Source: JBGTGG01 sp964398945
GTDB lineage: Bacteria > Bacteroidota > Bacteroidia > Cytophagales > Cyclobacteriaceae
DNA: 64,000 nt
NCBI GenBank assembly: GCA_964398945.1
Contig: CAYNOT010000012.1
Coordinates: 1-64,000 of the forward strand
Reading direction: 5' to 3'
This document shows positions 26,123-36,536 of this stretch, piece after piece. A model generated the notes under the pieces. The model did no database searches. It saw only the letters and a list, made by a program, of their open reading frames with translations, and had not been told where the DNA came from. Every line of letters begins with the position of its first letter. Position 1 is the first letter of the stretch. A program made the position numbers and the translations under genes.

Positions 26123-28375
26123 CTATTGAATTCGAACAGTCACGGATTGATTGCCAATCAGTAAATTAAAATCACCGGCTTCTGTTACCCACTCACCTTG
26201 TTCGTTCACAAATGCCAGGTCTGATGCAGGGATTACAAAGTTTACTCCCTGGCTACTTCCGGGCTTTAACGACACCTTATCAAAACCGCGCAACCTTTTA
26301 AAACTAGGTGTGATCGTGGAATACAGATCCTGCGAATAAAGCTCAATACTCTTTTTTCCTTCTTTATCACCGCTGTTTTTTATCTGTACAGAAACGTGGA
26401 TAGAATCAGTTGGTTGGTATGTGGTTTTATCTGTTTTCATGTCCGCGTATTCAAACTGCGTATAGCTTAGGCCATGTCCGAAAGGCCATTGTGGCCTGTA
26501 GGCCCCATTGCCATAAACGTTGGGTACGTCTTCCCGCACACCCTCAGAATACTTGTGGTCATAGGTAAGCAGGTCACCTGATTTTTTTGGATATGTAAAC
26601 GGGAGTATACCATTTGGATTATACGCTCCTGTCAACACCTCTACAATAGCAGTTGCTCCCATTGTGGACGGTCGGTAGGCCAATAAAACCCCTTTTATGT
26701 CCGGCTCGATCATGGAAACAATTCGTGGGCGTCCTTCTACCAACACCAGGATAATAGGTTTGCCTGTAGCAATCGCAGCCTGCGCCAGCTTAATTTGTTT
26801 TTCATCCAAGTTAAGGTCATCAATAACACCCGGGCCTTCTGCATACGCCTGTTCCCCCAGGCAAAGTACAATGTAATCAACGCCCTTTGCGGCCGGTGCT
26901 ATCCAGGCCGTTTCATAATTTTCTGGATCCTGGAAACCACGCGTACTTTTGGAGAGGACATTTTCACTGCCCAGTTTTTTCTCAAAAGCTTCTTTTATAG
27001 TAAGCGTGGTACTTGGGTACGCACGGTCATCATTTCCTTGCCAGGTGTAGGACCAACTACTATGAAGCGAGGTAACATTGTTGGCTGCCGGGCCTGCAAG
27101 CAAAATTTTCGCTCCCTCTTTTAAGGGAAGTATATCGTCTTGGTTTTTAAGCAATGTCAATGATTCCAATGAAGCGGACAATGCAGCTTCTTCCGTAGTG
27201 CTGTTGCTCATTAAAATTTTTTGCGTTGGTGGATATGGATTATCGAATAATCCCAGATCAAATTTCAATTTCAATATCCTTCGAACAGAAAGGTTAATGC
27301 GTTCCTCATTAATGGTGCCTTCCTTTACAAGTTCAAGCAACAAATCATAGAAAGAATATTCCAATGGAACCATACTCATATCAATACCTGCTTCAACGGC
27401 CATGCGAACAGCCTCTTTCGGTGAATCAGCAACACGGTGCCGTGTATGTAGCCGGATTACATCTTCCCAATCGGAAACGGCTACTCCTTTAAAATTCAAT
27501 TGATCCCGTAGTACGGTTGTCAATAAATATTTACTGGCATGGACCGGCACACCATTCACCTCCCCTGAATTAATCATCACTGTTGATGCACCTGCCTCTA
27601 CAGCTTTCCTAAACGGGACCAGAAAAAATTCTTGCAGCATGTTGTTCGGGATGTAAGCCGGGGTCCTGTCCTTTCCGGAAGCAGGGTGCGAATATCCCAG
27701 GAAATGTTTCATGGTTGAAGCTACACTGTTTGGACTTGAAAGATCATCCCCTTCATAGGCACTAATGGCCGCTGCCCCCATGGTGGACACGAGGTAAACA
27801 TCTTCACCAAAGGTTTCTTCAAAACGTGACCATAATGGTTGGCGGCCTAAATCCAATACCGGATCAAAATTCCAGGGGATACCAAGCGAACGGGTTTCCT
27901 TTGCCGTAATGGAAGCTGCATTTGAAACCAAAGCTGGGTTACGGGTAGCGGCCATCCCAATGTTATGTGGGAATAGAACACTGCCCTTTAAATAGCTTGA
28001 ACCATGGATCGCATCAATTCCATAAAGAACAGGAATGCCGGAAGCAGATTCCTTTGTTGCAACATCCTGTATCCGGGTGATGATCTCATTCCATTTCTCC
28101 CGGCTGTAGGCCTGACCTTTTACATTTAAAATAGACCCCACTTTTTTTTCAAGGATGGCAGCCTTCAATTTACGTTCATCGATTTCATCAAGTTTATCAT
28201 TTTGCAAAATCATATCGATGGTGACTTGGGTCATTTGGCCAACCTTCTCCTCAATTGTCATTTTTGCAAGCAAAGACTCTACGCGTTGGTCGGAAGAAGA
28301 TGAACTTGTTCCTGTTTTGCACGATTGAAGGGAAACCGCAACAAGTACAAGTATAAGTGGAATGAAATATCGCAT
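26123..28375 (-). CDS. bglX: GH3 beta-glucosidase (BglX-like lipoprotein)
   Basis: A 750-residue glycoside hydrolase. A lipoprotein signal with lipobox LQSC places Cys19 as the lipid anchor. The GH3 N-terminal TIM barrel (about 30-370) carries the nucleophile Asp302 in GVAVSDWEDV and the substrate-binding KHFLGY region. The C-terminal alpha/beta sandwich (about 400-620) and a fibronectin-III-like tail (about 665-740) complete the BglX architecture. It releases glucose from beta-glucosides in the periplasm or at the surface. It is divergent from the hybrid sensor gene and part of the SusCD locus by context. Confidence 0.94.
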   Translation of the reverse strand: MRYFIPLILVLVAVSLQSCKTGTSSSSSDQRVESLLAKMTIEEKVGQMTQVTIDMILQNDKLDEIDERKLKAAILEKKVGSILNVKGQAYSREKWNEIITRIQDVATKESASGIPVLYGIDAIHGSSYLKGSVLFPHNIGMAATRNPALVSNAASITAKETRSLGIPWNFDPVLDLGRQPLWSRFEETFGEDVYLVSTMGAAAISAYEGDDLSSPNSVASTMKHFLGYSHPASGKDRTPAYIPNNMLQEFFLVPFRKAVEAGASTVMINSGEVNGVPVHASKYLLTTVLRDQLNFKGVAVSDWEDVIRLHTRHRVADSPKEAVRMAVEAGIDMSMVPLEYSFYDLLLELVKEGTINEERINLSVRRILKLKFDLGLFDNPYPPTQKILMSNSTTEEAALSASLESLTLLKNQDDILPLKEGAKILLAGPAANNVTSLHSSWSYTWQGNDDRAYPSTTLTIKEAFEKKLGSENVLSKSTRGFQDPENYETAWIAPAAKGVDYIVLCLGEQAYAEGPGVIDDLNLDEKQIKLAQAAIATGKPIILVLVEGRPRIVSMIEPDIKGVLLAYRPSTMGATAIVEVLTGAYNPNGILPFTYPKKSGDLLTYDHKYSEGVREDVPNVYGNGAYRPQWPFGHGLSYTQFEYADMKTDKTTYQPTDSIHVSVQIKNSGDKEGKKSIELYSQDLYSTITPSFKRLRGFDKVSLKPGSSQGVNFVIPASDLAFVNEQGEWVTEAGDFNLLIGNQSVTVRIQ

Positions 28376-28411
28376 TGGTAAATTTTAATTTTAAATGTTT
28401 TAATTTGCGTT

Positions 28412-28489
28412 CAACAAAATGTTGTTGAGCCTGTACAAAAATTGCAAATCAACGCGACTTGCAACGGTGAGTATTATCACAATAGTGAT
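28412..28489. promoter_or_regulatory. short dyads in the bglX/HTCS divergent gap
   Basis: CAACA-AAA-TGTTG (28412-28424) and ATCAC-AATA-GTGAT (28476-28489) are perfect short dyads between the divergent genes. They are possible regulator sites, but no -7/-33 pair was found to anchor them. Confidence 0.3.
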
Positions 28490-28533
28490 GGGTAATTGTT
28501 ACAACTATGGGATTTACTGAGATTGGAGATGCT

Positions 28534-31500
28534 ATGAAGGGGTATTGGGTGATTTTGTTGTTATTCCTGGGACCATTGAAATGCTTTCCCCAAGCAGGTG
28601 ATGTCCGGTTCTATGATCAGTCAAAAGGGTTGTCCCAACATTCCGTTACTGCTATTGCGCAGGATAAGAAAGGTTTTTTATGGGTGGGCACACGCCATGG
28701 CCTAAACCGATATGATGGAAAGCAGTTTAAAAACTTCGATCAATCTTTTGGTGGCAACCCGTCAACCAGCACCAGTATTATCCAGCATGTTTTGGTGGAC
28801 CGTTCCGGGAATATCTGGGTTGGGACATCAGGCGATGGCCTTATCCACTACAATTATATCAGTGATACATTCCGACAATACAATGAAGGAAATTCACCAG
28901 ATTCACTGAGCGATAATTTTGTGCTCTGTGCTTTTGAGGATAGCAAAGGAAATATCTGGGTGGGCACTGAAACAGGTGGGTTGAACATGCTCGATGTAAA
29001 AACCAATGTCTTTAAATGTTATCGGAGCAATTCCGCAAATCCATTTAGCATAAGCATCAATAATATAACGGCAATCAATGAAGATTCCAGAGGCAATATC
29101 TGGGTCGGAACCTGGGGAGGTGGTATTAATCTATTTGACAGGAACACCAAAAGGTTCACCAAGTTCACCACCCAAACCGGAAACGATGCACATAGCGATG
29201 TCGTCAGGCAATTCCACAAAACAAAAAGTGGAGAGTTTTATGTTGGCACCCACAACGGCCTTAAAAAACTAAAATACGCTAACAATACCTATTCGTTCTC
29301 TGACGATCTTAACGACAACACGAAGATTGACCCTGCATTATCAAGTGTCAGGATCCTTTCGATAGTCGAAGATCAAGTGGGCAATATTTGGGTAGGCACC
29401 GAGAATGAAGGGCTCTTTTATTTAAATACAAAAACCGGTTCAGCAAAGCAATACCTGCGTGATTCGAGGAAGCCCTTAGGCTTGCCCAGCAATTCGATTT
29501 GGTCATTGTTTGTCGATGATTTTGGCACCGTTTGGATCGGCTCGTATGATAAAGGGCTGTTCAAAATTGATCCGTATGAAGAAAAATTCACAAAGCTCTA
29601 TCAGAACAATCCGTACACCAACTCCTTAAGCCACAATGTTGTTAGTTCTTTTGCGCAAGATAAAAATGGGAATTTCTGGATTGGCACCGATGGTGGCGGG
29701 CTCAATTACTTTAATCCCCAGACAAAAATTTTTGAACACTTTAAACATGATCCCAGTGATCCTACAAGTTTGGGTGACAATGCGGTAGTAAGCCTGGCCC
29801 TGGATGAAAATGATAATTTATGGATTGGTACATGGGAAGGTGGTGTATCAATTTTAGAACATGGTAAAAAGAAATTCAAAAGGATAACATCCCAACCGGA
29901 TGGTCAAAACCAACTGAGCGGAAAAGATATCCATAAAGTCTACAAAGATTCAAAAAACAGAATGTGGATTGGTGCCTTCCGTGGCGGCCTTGATATGTAT
30001 GATCCGAAAACAGATTCGTTCTATCATTTTTTTTCCAACTCCAACAACAACCAAAATAGTAATGACAACAAAATCAGGACCATCCTTGAAGATTTTCAAG
30101 GAAGGATTTGGATTGGAACAGAAGGCGCAGGGTTGCGATGCCTCACGCTGAACCAGGATAACTCGATAAACCGCGTACAAAAATTTTTAAATATTCCGGG
30201 TGACAGAACAAGTCTCTCGAGCAACCTGGTCACCCATATCTTTGAAGATAAAAACAAAACCCTTTGGATTGGCACCGAAGGCGGAGGGCTGAACAAATTC
30301 AATTTCACCAACAATAATTTTGATATAGTAACCAAGAAGGATGGATTTCCCAGTGATGTTATTTATGGAATTGAGGAGGATTTTAACGGTAGCCTCTGGG
30401 TTAGCACAAACAAAGGGCTGGTGCAATATGAAATAGAGAGAGGGGCGATCCATGTATATGATGAGTTGGATGGTTTACAGTCAGAAGAATTTTACAAAGC
30501 GTCCTGCTTTCGTGCGCGGGATGGCCAGTTATTGTTTGGGGGGATTAAGGGGTTCAATATATTTAACCCGGGCAATGTAAAAAGGAACCCAAACGCCCCC
30601 CCTGTCTACATTACCGGGCTATCCCTTTCCGGGGAACCACTTTCACCCGGCAGCACCAAACCGCTAAAGAAAAATATTATCAACACAGAGGAGATCATTT
30701 TTGATTATGATCAAAACGATTTCAACCTTACGTTTTCTTCCCTTAACTTTTCACAATCCACAAAAAACAAGTTTGAATATAAACTGGAGAACTATGATGA
30801 TAATTGGCAACAGGCCGATGATCGCAATGATGCTTCCTATACCAATGTTCCTCCGGGGTATTATGTATTTAAAGTAAGAGGGTCGAACAATGACAAGGTT
30901 TGGAACCCCATCCCGCGGGAGCTCGTGATCATTATCAATAAACCATGGTATCGAACCTACTGGGCGTATGCGCTCTATAGTAGTATTGTTGTCCTGATAC
31001 TGATTATAAGCCGGGACAATATCATAAAACGGGAGCGGCTCAAAAGTGAACTACAACTTGAGCATGTTGAATTGACCAAGACGCAAGAACTATCAAAGTT
31101 AAAGTCGCGGTTCTTTGCAAACATTTCACATGAGTTCCGGACACCGTTGACACTGATCATTGGTCCATTGATTGGGCTTTATCAAAACATGAACAAAGGC
31201 CAGGAAAAAAACCAGGCGAGGATGATGATTCGAAATGCCGAGCAATTACTTGGGCTTATCAATCAAGTACAGGATTTATCGAAGCTCGAATCAGGTAGCA
31301 TGAAATTGGTCACGACCAAGAACGACATTGTGAAATTCCTGAGGAGTGTTACCTACCCTTTCACATCCTTTGCTGATAAAAAATACATTACCTATAAAAC
31401 CGAGTTTCCGAAAAAAGAAATTGACGTGTACTTCGAACGTGAGAAGCTGGAAAAAGTATTTAACAACCTGTTGATAAATGCTTTCAAATTTACCCCGGAG

Positions 31501-32688
31501 TTCGGCACCATTACAGTAGGCATCAAAGAAGACAAACAGGTTGTTCACATGTATGTTGAAAATTCCGGCCCGGGTATTCCCCCAGATGAAATCGATCAGA
31601 TATTCAATCGTTTCTTTCAGGGAAACACCAGCAAAACAGGAACAGGGATTGGACTTTCACTTGCAAAAGAATTGGTGGAACTCCACAAAGGAAAAATTTC
31701 AGTAAAAAGTGAGTTAGGAAAAATCACCACCTTTAGTATTACGTTACAGTTGGGTACCGCGCATTTGTCATCGAATGAAATTGGTGAAGAAAAACATTCT
31801 TCCAATCAAACCAACCAACATGAGTTGACAAAATTATCATTACTTGAAGAAGATGAACTGGAGGATGACAACCCTGAAGATTCTGAGCTTGGCAATAAGA
31901 CCCCTATGCTCCTGCTGGTGGATGACAATGTAGAAATGCTTGATTTTGTTTCGGAAACCCTCAGGCTAAATTATAAAATCACAAAGGCAAGCAACGGGTT
32001 GGAAGCATTAAAGATTGCCCGGACACAAATTCCGGATTTGATTATAACCGATGTAATGATGCCTGAAATGGACGGCTATGAACTTTGTGAGGCACTGAAA
32101 AACGACCAAAAGACCAGCCATATCCCGGTAATCATGCTCACCGCCAAGGTTTCCCCTAACAGTGAACTGAAAGGTTTTAAAATGGGTGCTATCCATTACA
32201 TCACCAAGCCCTTCAACCCTTCCCTTTTAGAAATTAGAGTCAAGAATATATTCTTGTCACAGGTTCAGCTAAAAGAACGAATACTCAATAACCAAACGTT
32301 AAACCTCGACCCGAAGCATGTGGTTATTTCTTCTGCGGATGAGGATTTTTTAAAGAACATAGTTGCCTGTATAGAGGAACACATGGCCGATTCAAGCTTT
32401 CAGGTGGATGACCTTTGCCGGGAACTGGGATTGGGCCGCATGCAACTTTACCGGAAGCTGAAAGGGCTTATTGGCCAGTCTGCCAACGAATTTATCCGAT
32501 CTATTAAATTAAAACGTGCAGCACAACTTATTCAACAACAGAAGCTTACGATTGCCGAAGTGACCTATATGGTAGGCTTTAATGATCTCCATTACTTCCG
32601 TCAATGCTTCAAAAAGCAATTCGGGGTAAACCCTTCGGAGTACGTTGTAAGCGATGAAAAAATAGAAAGCGATCAGAAAAACGCTTAA
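28534..32688 (+). CDS. hybrid two-component system sensor/regulator (HTCS)
   Basis: A 1384-residue one-protein signalling system. It has a signal peptide (start set at ATG 28534, MKGYWVILLLFLG), then about 14 Reg_prop propeller repeats with WVGT/WIGT-x-x-GG cores, and a Y_Y_Y domain (about 730-800). A membrane helix (about 808-828) precedes HisKA with the phospho-accepting His near 866 in ISHEFRTP, an HATPase_c domain, a receiver with Asp near 1173 (DVMMPEMDG) and a C-terminal AraC HTH. HTCS proteins sense oligosaccharides and switch on the adjacent SusCD locus. A longer start at 28507 is possible. Confidence 0.95.
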   Translation: MKGYWVILLLFLGPLKCFPQAGDVRFYDQSKGLSQHSVTAIAQDKKGFLWVGTRHGLNRYDGKQFKNFDQSFGGNPSTSTSIIQHVLVDRSGNIWVGTSGDGLIHYNYISDTFRQYNEGNSPDSLSDNFVLCAFEDSKGNIWVGTETGGLNMLDVKTNVFKCYRSNSANPFSISINNITAINEDSRGNIWVGTWGGGINLFDRNTKRFTKFTTQTGNDAHSDVVRQFHKTKSGEFYVGTHNGLKKLKYANNTYSFSDDLNDNTKIDPALSSVRILSIVEDQVGNIWVGTENEGLFYLNTKTGSAKQYLRDSRKPLGLPSNSIWSLFVDDFGTVWIGSYDKGLFKIDPYEEKFTKLYQNNPYTNSLSHNVVSSFAQDKNGNFWIGTDGGGLNYFNPQTKIFEHFKHDPSDPTSLGDNAVVSLALDENDNLWIGTWEGGVSILEHGKKKFKRITSQPDGQNQLSGKDIHKVYKDSKNRMWIGAFRGGLDMYDPKTDSFYHFFSNSNNNQNSNDNKIRTILEDFQGRIWIGTEGAGLRCLTLNQDNSINRVQKFLNIPGDRTSLSSNLVTHIFEDKNKTLWIGTEGGGLNKFNFTNNNFDIVTKKDGFPSDVIYGIEEDFNGSLWVSTNKGLVQYEIERGAIHVYDELDGLQSEEFYKASCFRARDGQLLFGGIKGFNIFNPGNVKRNPNAPPVYITGLSLSGEPLSPGSTKPLKKNIINTEEIIFDYDQNDFNLTFSSLNFSQSTKNKFEYKLENYDDNWQQADDRNDASYTNVPPGYYVFKVRGSNNDKVWNPIPRELVIIINKPWYRTYWAYALYSSIVVLILIISRDNIIKRERLKSELQLEHVELTKTQELSKLKSRFFANISHEFRTPLTLIIGPLIGLYQNMNKGQEKNQARMMIRNAEQLLGLINQVQDLSKLESGSMKLVTTKNDIVKFLRSVTYPFTSFADKKYITYKTEFPKKEIDVYFEREKLEKVFNNLLINAFKFTPEFGTITVGIKEDKQVVHMYVENSGPGIPPDEIDQIFNRFFQGNTSKTGTGIGLSLAKELVELHKGKISVKSELGKITTFSITLQLGTAHLSSNEIGEEKHSSNQTNQHELTKLSLLEEDELEDDNPEDSELGNKTPMLLLVDDNVEMLDFVSETLRLNYKITKASNGLEALKIARTQIPDLIITDVMMPEMDGYELCEALKNDQKTSHIPVIMLTAKVSPNSELKGFKMGAIHYITKPFNPSLLEIRVKNIFLSQVQLKERILNNQTLNLDPKHVVISSADEDFLKNIVACIEEHMADSSFQVDDLCRELGLGRMQLYRKLKGLIGQSANEFIRSIKLKRAAQLIQQQKLTIAEVTYMVGFNDLHYFRQCFKKQFGVNPSEYVVSDEKIESDQKNA

Positions 32689-32694
32689 AACAAC

Positions 32695-32718
32695 CCAAAA
32701 AGAGGGCTTGTAACAAAT
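32695..32718. repeat. 24-bp direct repeat, copy A
   Basis: Begins CCAAAAAGAGGG. It is identical over 24 bp to 33077-33100 and lies 6 bp after the HTCS stop. Together the copies bracket a 358-bp segment holding a SusC remnant. Confidence 0.9.
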
Positions 32719-32765
32719 TTTTTCATAAGCGTAACAACCTTCTAATAACCCTATAGTCAAACAAA

Positions 32766-32800
32766 TGTGTACGCGCACAGTGTGTATGTGTGCGTACACA
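32766..32800. promoter_or_regulatory. 14-bp-arm inverted repeat upstream of the SusC locus
   Basis: TGTGTACGCGCACA (32766-32779) and TGTGTGCGTACACA (32787-32800) are inverted copies, 13/14, with a 7-bp spacer. It could be a regulator site for the SusCD operon or a hairpin in its leader. The distance to susC (about 480 bp) is long. Confidence 0.4.
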
Positions 32801-32927
32801 TTTATTAAATTTTTCTTTTTATTTTGGTTTCTGTTCGATAGATTTACTAGACTCATCCTTCAGAATTGCACATGGAACCCTGGTGCGTTGAGGACGAAAT
32901 AATCCATTTGACCAAAAATAAATGCCA

Positions 32928-33095
32928 ATGAAAAAAAGTTTACCCTACCTTGGAATACTGCTGGTAGGACCGCTTTACGCGATGGCGCAAACCATCACGG
33001 AAATGGTAACGAGCAGTTCAGTGTTGAAAGGCCCTGCCGCTTCAGCATTATATGGAAGCCGTACGGCCAATAGTGGCCAAAAAGAGGGCTTGTAA
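32928..33095 (+). pseudogene. SusC remnant: signal peptide joined to plug motif
   Basis: A 55-codon frame. Residues 1-21 form a clean signal peptide (MKKSLPYLGILLVGPLYAMA). Residues 32-50 read VLKGPAASALYGSRTANSG, a strong match to the conserved SusC plug-domain motif. About 100 residues that normally lie between (CarboxypepD domain and start of the plug), and the whole barrel, are missing. The last codons and stop come from repeat copy B. It is either a deletion product of a second susC gene or a short expressed peptide. Confidence 0.7.
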
Positions 33096-33100
33096 CAAAT
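33077..33100. repeat. 24-bp direct repeat, copy B
   Basis: Identical to 32695-32718. It supplies the final codons of the SusC remnant frame. From here to the susC start (33101-33280) I see leader sequence with no clear promoter boxes. Confidence 0.9.
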
Positions 33101-33280
33101 ACCCTACTTCAAAGGGAAATCTGTCCTACCCCTGTAATTTGTTGAATTACTAACATTGATTCAGTAAAACCAAACAAATGATTCTATGGGATTGAACAAA
33201 AACTACAGAATAAAAACTATGGATAAACATAAAATGTTTATCAAAACAGATCACAAAAACCAAACTAAACCAAACTTAAA

Positions 33281-36200
33281 ATGATGAAAAAACTCTACAA
33301 AAAATTGAGTTGCACGGCCTTGGCTGTATTTCTGTTCTCATCATTGGCAATGGCCCAAAACCGGACGGTTACGGGAAAAGTTACCGATGATACAGGGGCA
33401 GCCATTCCAGGCGTGAACGTACTCGTAAAAGGCACATCGGCCGGTACTGTTACCGATGGAGACGGTGTTTTTACACTTGGTGGGTTGAATGACAATTCCA
33501 TCCTTGTATTTAGTTTTATCGGCTACCTCGGCCAAGAGGTAGTCGTTGGTTCCCGCACAACAGTTGATGTAAGTATGGAACCAGATATTACTTCGTTAAG
33601 CGAGGTTGTTGTGATTGGATATGGCGAACAGAAGAAAGCCTTAGTTACAGGGGCAAACATCCGTCAGGACGGTGCTAAACTTCAAGCACTTAACACGAGT
33701 AGTGCAATGGAGGCACTACAGGGAATTACCCCCGGAGTGAGTATATCTCGAAATAGTGGACAACCCGGTGCAGGTACCCGTGTACGTATACGTGGTATCG
33801 GTACGATTGCCAACTCAAACCCACTCTACATTGTTGATGGTGTATATGTAGGAAATATTGACTACCTCGCCCCTTCTGATATTGAGTCAATAGATGTACT
33901 GAAAGATGCTGCATCTGCCGCAATATATGGTTCCCGTGGTGCAAACGGTGTTGTGCTTGTAACGACAAGAAAGGGAAAAACGGGTTCGAAACCGCAGGTC
34001 ACCTACAACGGGTTCACGGGTGTGCAAAACATTTACAAAAAGCCCCCTGCGCTCAATGCACAAGAGTACATGTTCATCATCGATGAAGGTCGTGCCAATG
34101 ACGGATTAGCCGTTACACCATGGGAAACCGAAATCAAAACCAACAACTGGCTGAATACCCAGCAAGCTGGCTTGGGCACACAGTATGGCACGGAGGTATG
34201 GAACATGCTTCAAAATGGATGGAAGGGCACTGACTGGGTCGATGAAATCACACAAAAGAATGCACCTATCTCCAGTCATTCTATAAACATTACCGGAGCT
34301 GGCGAGGACATAGTCTATGGTGCTGGTGTTTCTTACCTGGATCAGGCAGGTATGATTGGTGGCGATATTATAGATGCGGGCCTCAAGAGGCTTACTGCTC
34401 GTCTAAATACGGAAATCAAGCTTGTGGAAATTGGTGGTCGAAAAATCTTGAAATTAGGTGAAAACTTCACATATACTAACTCCCAAACCCGGGGTACTGG
34501 CACAGGCAATATCTATTGGAACGACCTGCATGATGCGCTGGTAATCAACCCGCTAATGCCGGCCTATTATGGTGCTTCCCCTAATGAATATGGTTTTGCG
34601 CCTACGTTGGAAGGAGTAAATCTCGGCCAGGCCAACCCGATTGCCACGATGTTCTACCGTCACAATTTTAATTGGGGAAGGGGCAACTCTGTCAATGGAA
34701 ATGTATACGGTGAATTGGAGCCCATCAAGAACCTAAAGTTCAGGTCTTCGTATGGTATTAATTCCTGGTTTGGCAACAGCCGGTCTTACGCTCCCGCGTA
34801 TGGATTGAGTTCCCAGTACAATAGACCTCAATCAGCAGTGTCAATTTCGCAGAGTGCGTACCAAGGTGTTAACACCACCTGGACGAATACTGCCGCATAC
34901 GAAAGGAGCTTCAGTGATCACAACGTTCAGGTCTTGGTGGGAACCGAGCAAGTGAGAAACGATATTTTGAACGTTAATGTTGGGGGGAGCAGACTAAAAC
35001 CGCTTTACAACGGTTCAGACTATGCCTATCTGGATAATACTGAACCACCAACATCTGTGGCAGATTTGAATACATGGGGTCGAGATTGGGCCGCTAATGG
35101 TGGGGGCATTATGTCTTATTTTGGTAGATTGTCGTACAACTATCAGGAAAAGTACATGCTTGATTTTACGGCCAGAAGGGACGGTTCATCAAACTTTATC
35201 GGCAGCAACCGATACGGCAACTTCTTTGCAGTGTCCGGAGGTTGGAACTTTATGGAAGAAAGCTTCATGGCCGGCCTCGGCAACATTTTCGACTACGGTA
35301 AACTACGCGCTAGTTGGGGACAAAACGGTAACCAGGATGTAGGAGCATTCCGTTACCAAACTAACATTGTTCCAGTTGGGCAAGGCTATTTTTTCGGTCC
35401 GGATAAACTTAGCCCTGTTACAACCTATATTCCTGAAAATACGCCAAACCCTGACCTGGGTTGGGAAACTTCAGAACAGATTGACATTGGTTTGGATGCT
35501 ACCTTCCTGAATTCGAAGTTAACGGTAAACCTGGACTGGTACCAGAAACTTACCAAAGACTGGTTGGTTCGTGCCCCAGTTCAGGGTACCACGGGTGCCA
35601 GTGCGCCTTGGATCAATGGGGGTGATGTGAAAAACACGGGCATTGAGCTTGTGCTGGGATGGAAAGACAGGTTGGGCGATGTTCAGTATGGTATAACAGT
35701 AAGCGGTGCTACTGTTAAAAATGAAGTTACCCGATTGGCCAATGCTGAAGGTATTATTAATGGTTTCGGTGATATATTGTCTCAGGGCACCTCTTTTATA
35801 TCACGTGTGGAAGTAGGTCGACCAATCGGTTACTTCTTTGGTTATAAAACCGCGGGTATCTTACAAAACCAGGCCGAAGTAGACGCCTATGTTGGCCCTG
35901 AAGGAAACCCAATGCAATTTGCTGATAGTAATCCAATTCGCCCCGGTGATGTACGGTTTGTGGATCAGAATAATGATGGACGGATCGATGAAGCAGATAA
36001 GGTGATGTTGGGTAACCCAATCCCGGATTTCGAATTGGGCATCCAACTCAATGCATCATGGAAAGGCATCTACGCCAATGTGACCATGGCCGGTAAATTT
36101 GGCCAACAAGTAATGCGTTCTTATCGATCATTTGCCGATCAGTTTGAACAGAATTACACTACCGAGATATTTGGCCGGTGGCACGGGGAAGGTACCTCCA

Positions 36201-36523
36201 ACCGGATACCACGTTTGAGTTCAGTCTCTCATCGCAACCAGCAATATATCTCCGATATTTATATGTATGATGCAGACTTCCTACGGATCAATAACCTCAC
36301 GATAGGGTATGACTTCGGAACCCTGGCAAAAAAGGCTGGCTGGTTTAACGGTGCCCAGGTGTATATGTCAATAAACAACCTGCACACCTTTACAAAGTAT
36401 GATGGCATGGATCCTGAAGTAACCTATGGAGGCAATGATGATATGCCGTGGGCTTCAGGTGTTGACCTTGGGCTATATCCCTTACCGCGTACAGTAATGT
36501 TTGGCGTGAATATCACTTTCTAA
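33281..36523 (+). CDS. SusC/RagA family TonB-linked outer membrane transporter
   Basis: A 1080-residue outer-membrane transporter. It has a signal peptide (ending AMAQ), a CarboxypepD-reg-like domain (about 28-100, VTGKVTDDTGAAIPGVNVLVKGT), the link SLSEVVVIGYGEQKKA, and the plug domain (about 125-225, with IRGIGTIANSNPLYIVDG and DVLKDAASAAIYGSRGANGV). A 22-strand-type barrel follows, ending in the aromatic-rich MFGVNITF. It imports oligosaccharides bound by the partner SusD, powered by TonB. susD follows after 13 bp. The substrate class cannot be read directly; the GH3 neighbour suggests a beta-glucoside. Confidence 0.97.
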   Translation: MMKKLYKKLSCTALAVFLFSSLAMAQNRTVTGKVTDDTGAAIPGVNVLVKGTSAGTVTDGDGVFTLGGLNDNSILVFSFIGYLGQEVVVGSRTTVDVSMEPDITSLSEVVVIGYGEQKKALVTGANIRQDGAKLQALNTSSAMEALQGITPGVSISRNSGQPGAGTRVRIRGIGTIANSNPLYIVDGVYVGNIDYLAPSDIESIDVLKDAASAAIYGSRGANGVVLVTTRKGKTGSKPQVTYNGFTGVQNIYKKPPALNAQEYMFIIDEGRANDGLAVTPWETEIKTNNWLNTQQAGLGTQYGTEVWNMLQNGWKGTDWVDEITQKNAPISSHSINITGAGEDIVYGAGVSYLDQAGMIGGDIIDAGLKRLTARLNTEIKLVEIGGRKILKLGENFTYTNSQTRGTGTGNIYWNDLHDALVINPLMPAYYGASPNEYGFAPTLEGVNLGQANPIATMFYRHNFNWGRGNSVNGNVYGELEPIKNLKFRSSYGINSWFGNSRSYAPAYGLSSQYNRPQSAVSISQSAYQGVNTTWTNTAAYERSFSDHNVQVLVGTEQVRNDILNVNVGGSRLKPLYNGSDYAYLDNTEPPTSVADLNTWGRDWAANGGGIMSYFGRLSYNYQEKYMLDFTARRDGSSNFIGSNRYGNFFAVSGGWNFMEESFMAGLGNIFDYGKLRASWGQNGNQDVGAFRYQTNIVPVGQGYFFGPDKLSPVTTYIPENTPNPDLGWETSEQIDIGLDATFLNSKLTVNLDWYQKLTKDWLVRAPVQGTTGASAPWINGGDVKNTGIELVLGWKDRLGDVQYGITVSGATVKNEVTRLANAEGIINGFGDILSQGTSFISRVEVGRPIGYFFGYKTAGILQNQAEVDAYVGPEGNPMQFADSNPIRPGDVRFVDQNNDGRIDEADKVMLGNPIPDFELGIQLNASWKGIYANVTMAGKFGQQVMRSYRSFADQFEQNYTTEIFGRWHGEGTSNRIPRLSSVSHRNQQYISDIYMYDADFLRINNLTIGYDFGTLAKKAGWFNGAQVYMSINNLHTFTKYDGMDPEVTYGGNDDMPWASGVDLGLYPLPRTVMFGVNITF

Positions 36524-36536
36524 AAAGATTAGAATT

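Noticed and set aside
28600..30560. Tandem DNA repeats in the HTCS gene
   Set aside because: The repeated WVGT/WIGT-GG words are protein-domain (propeller) repeats with diverged DNA, not a recent tandem repeat.
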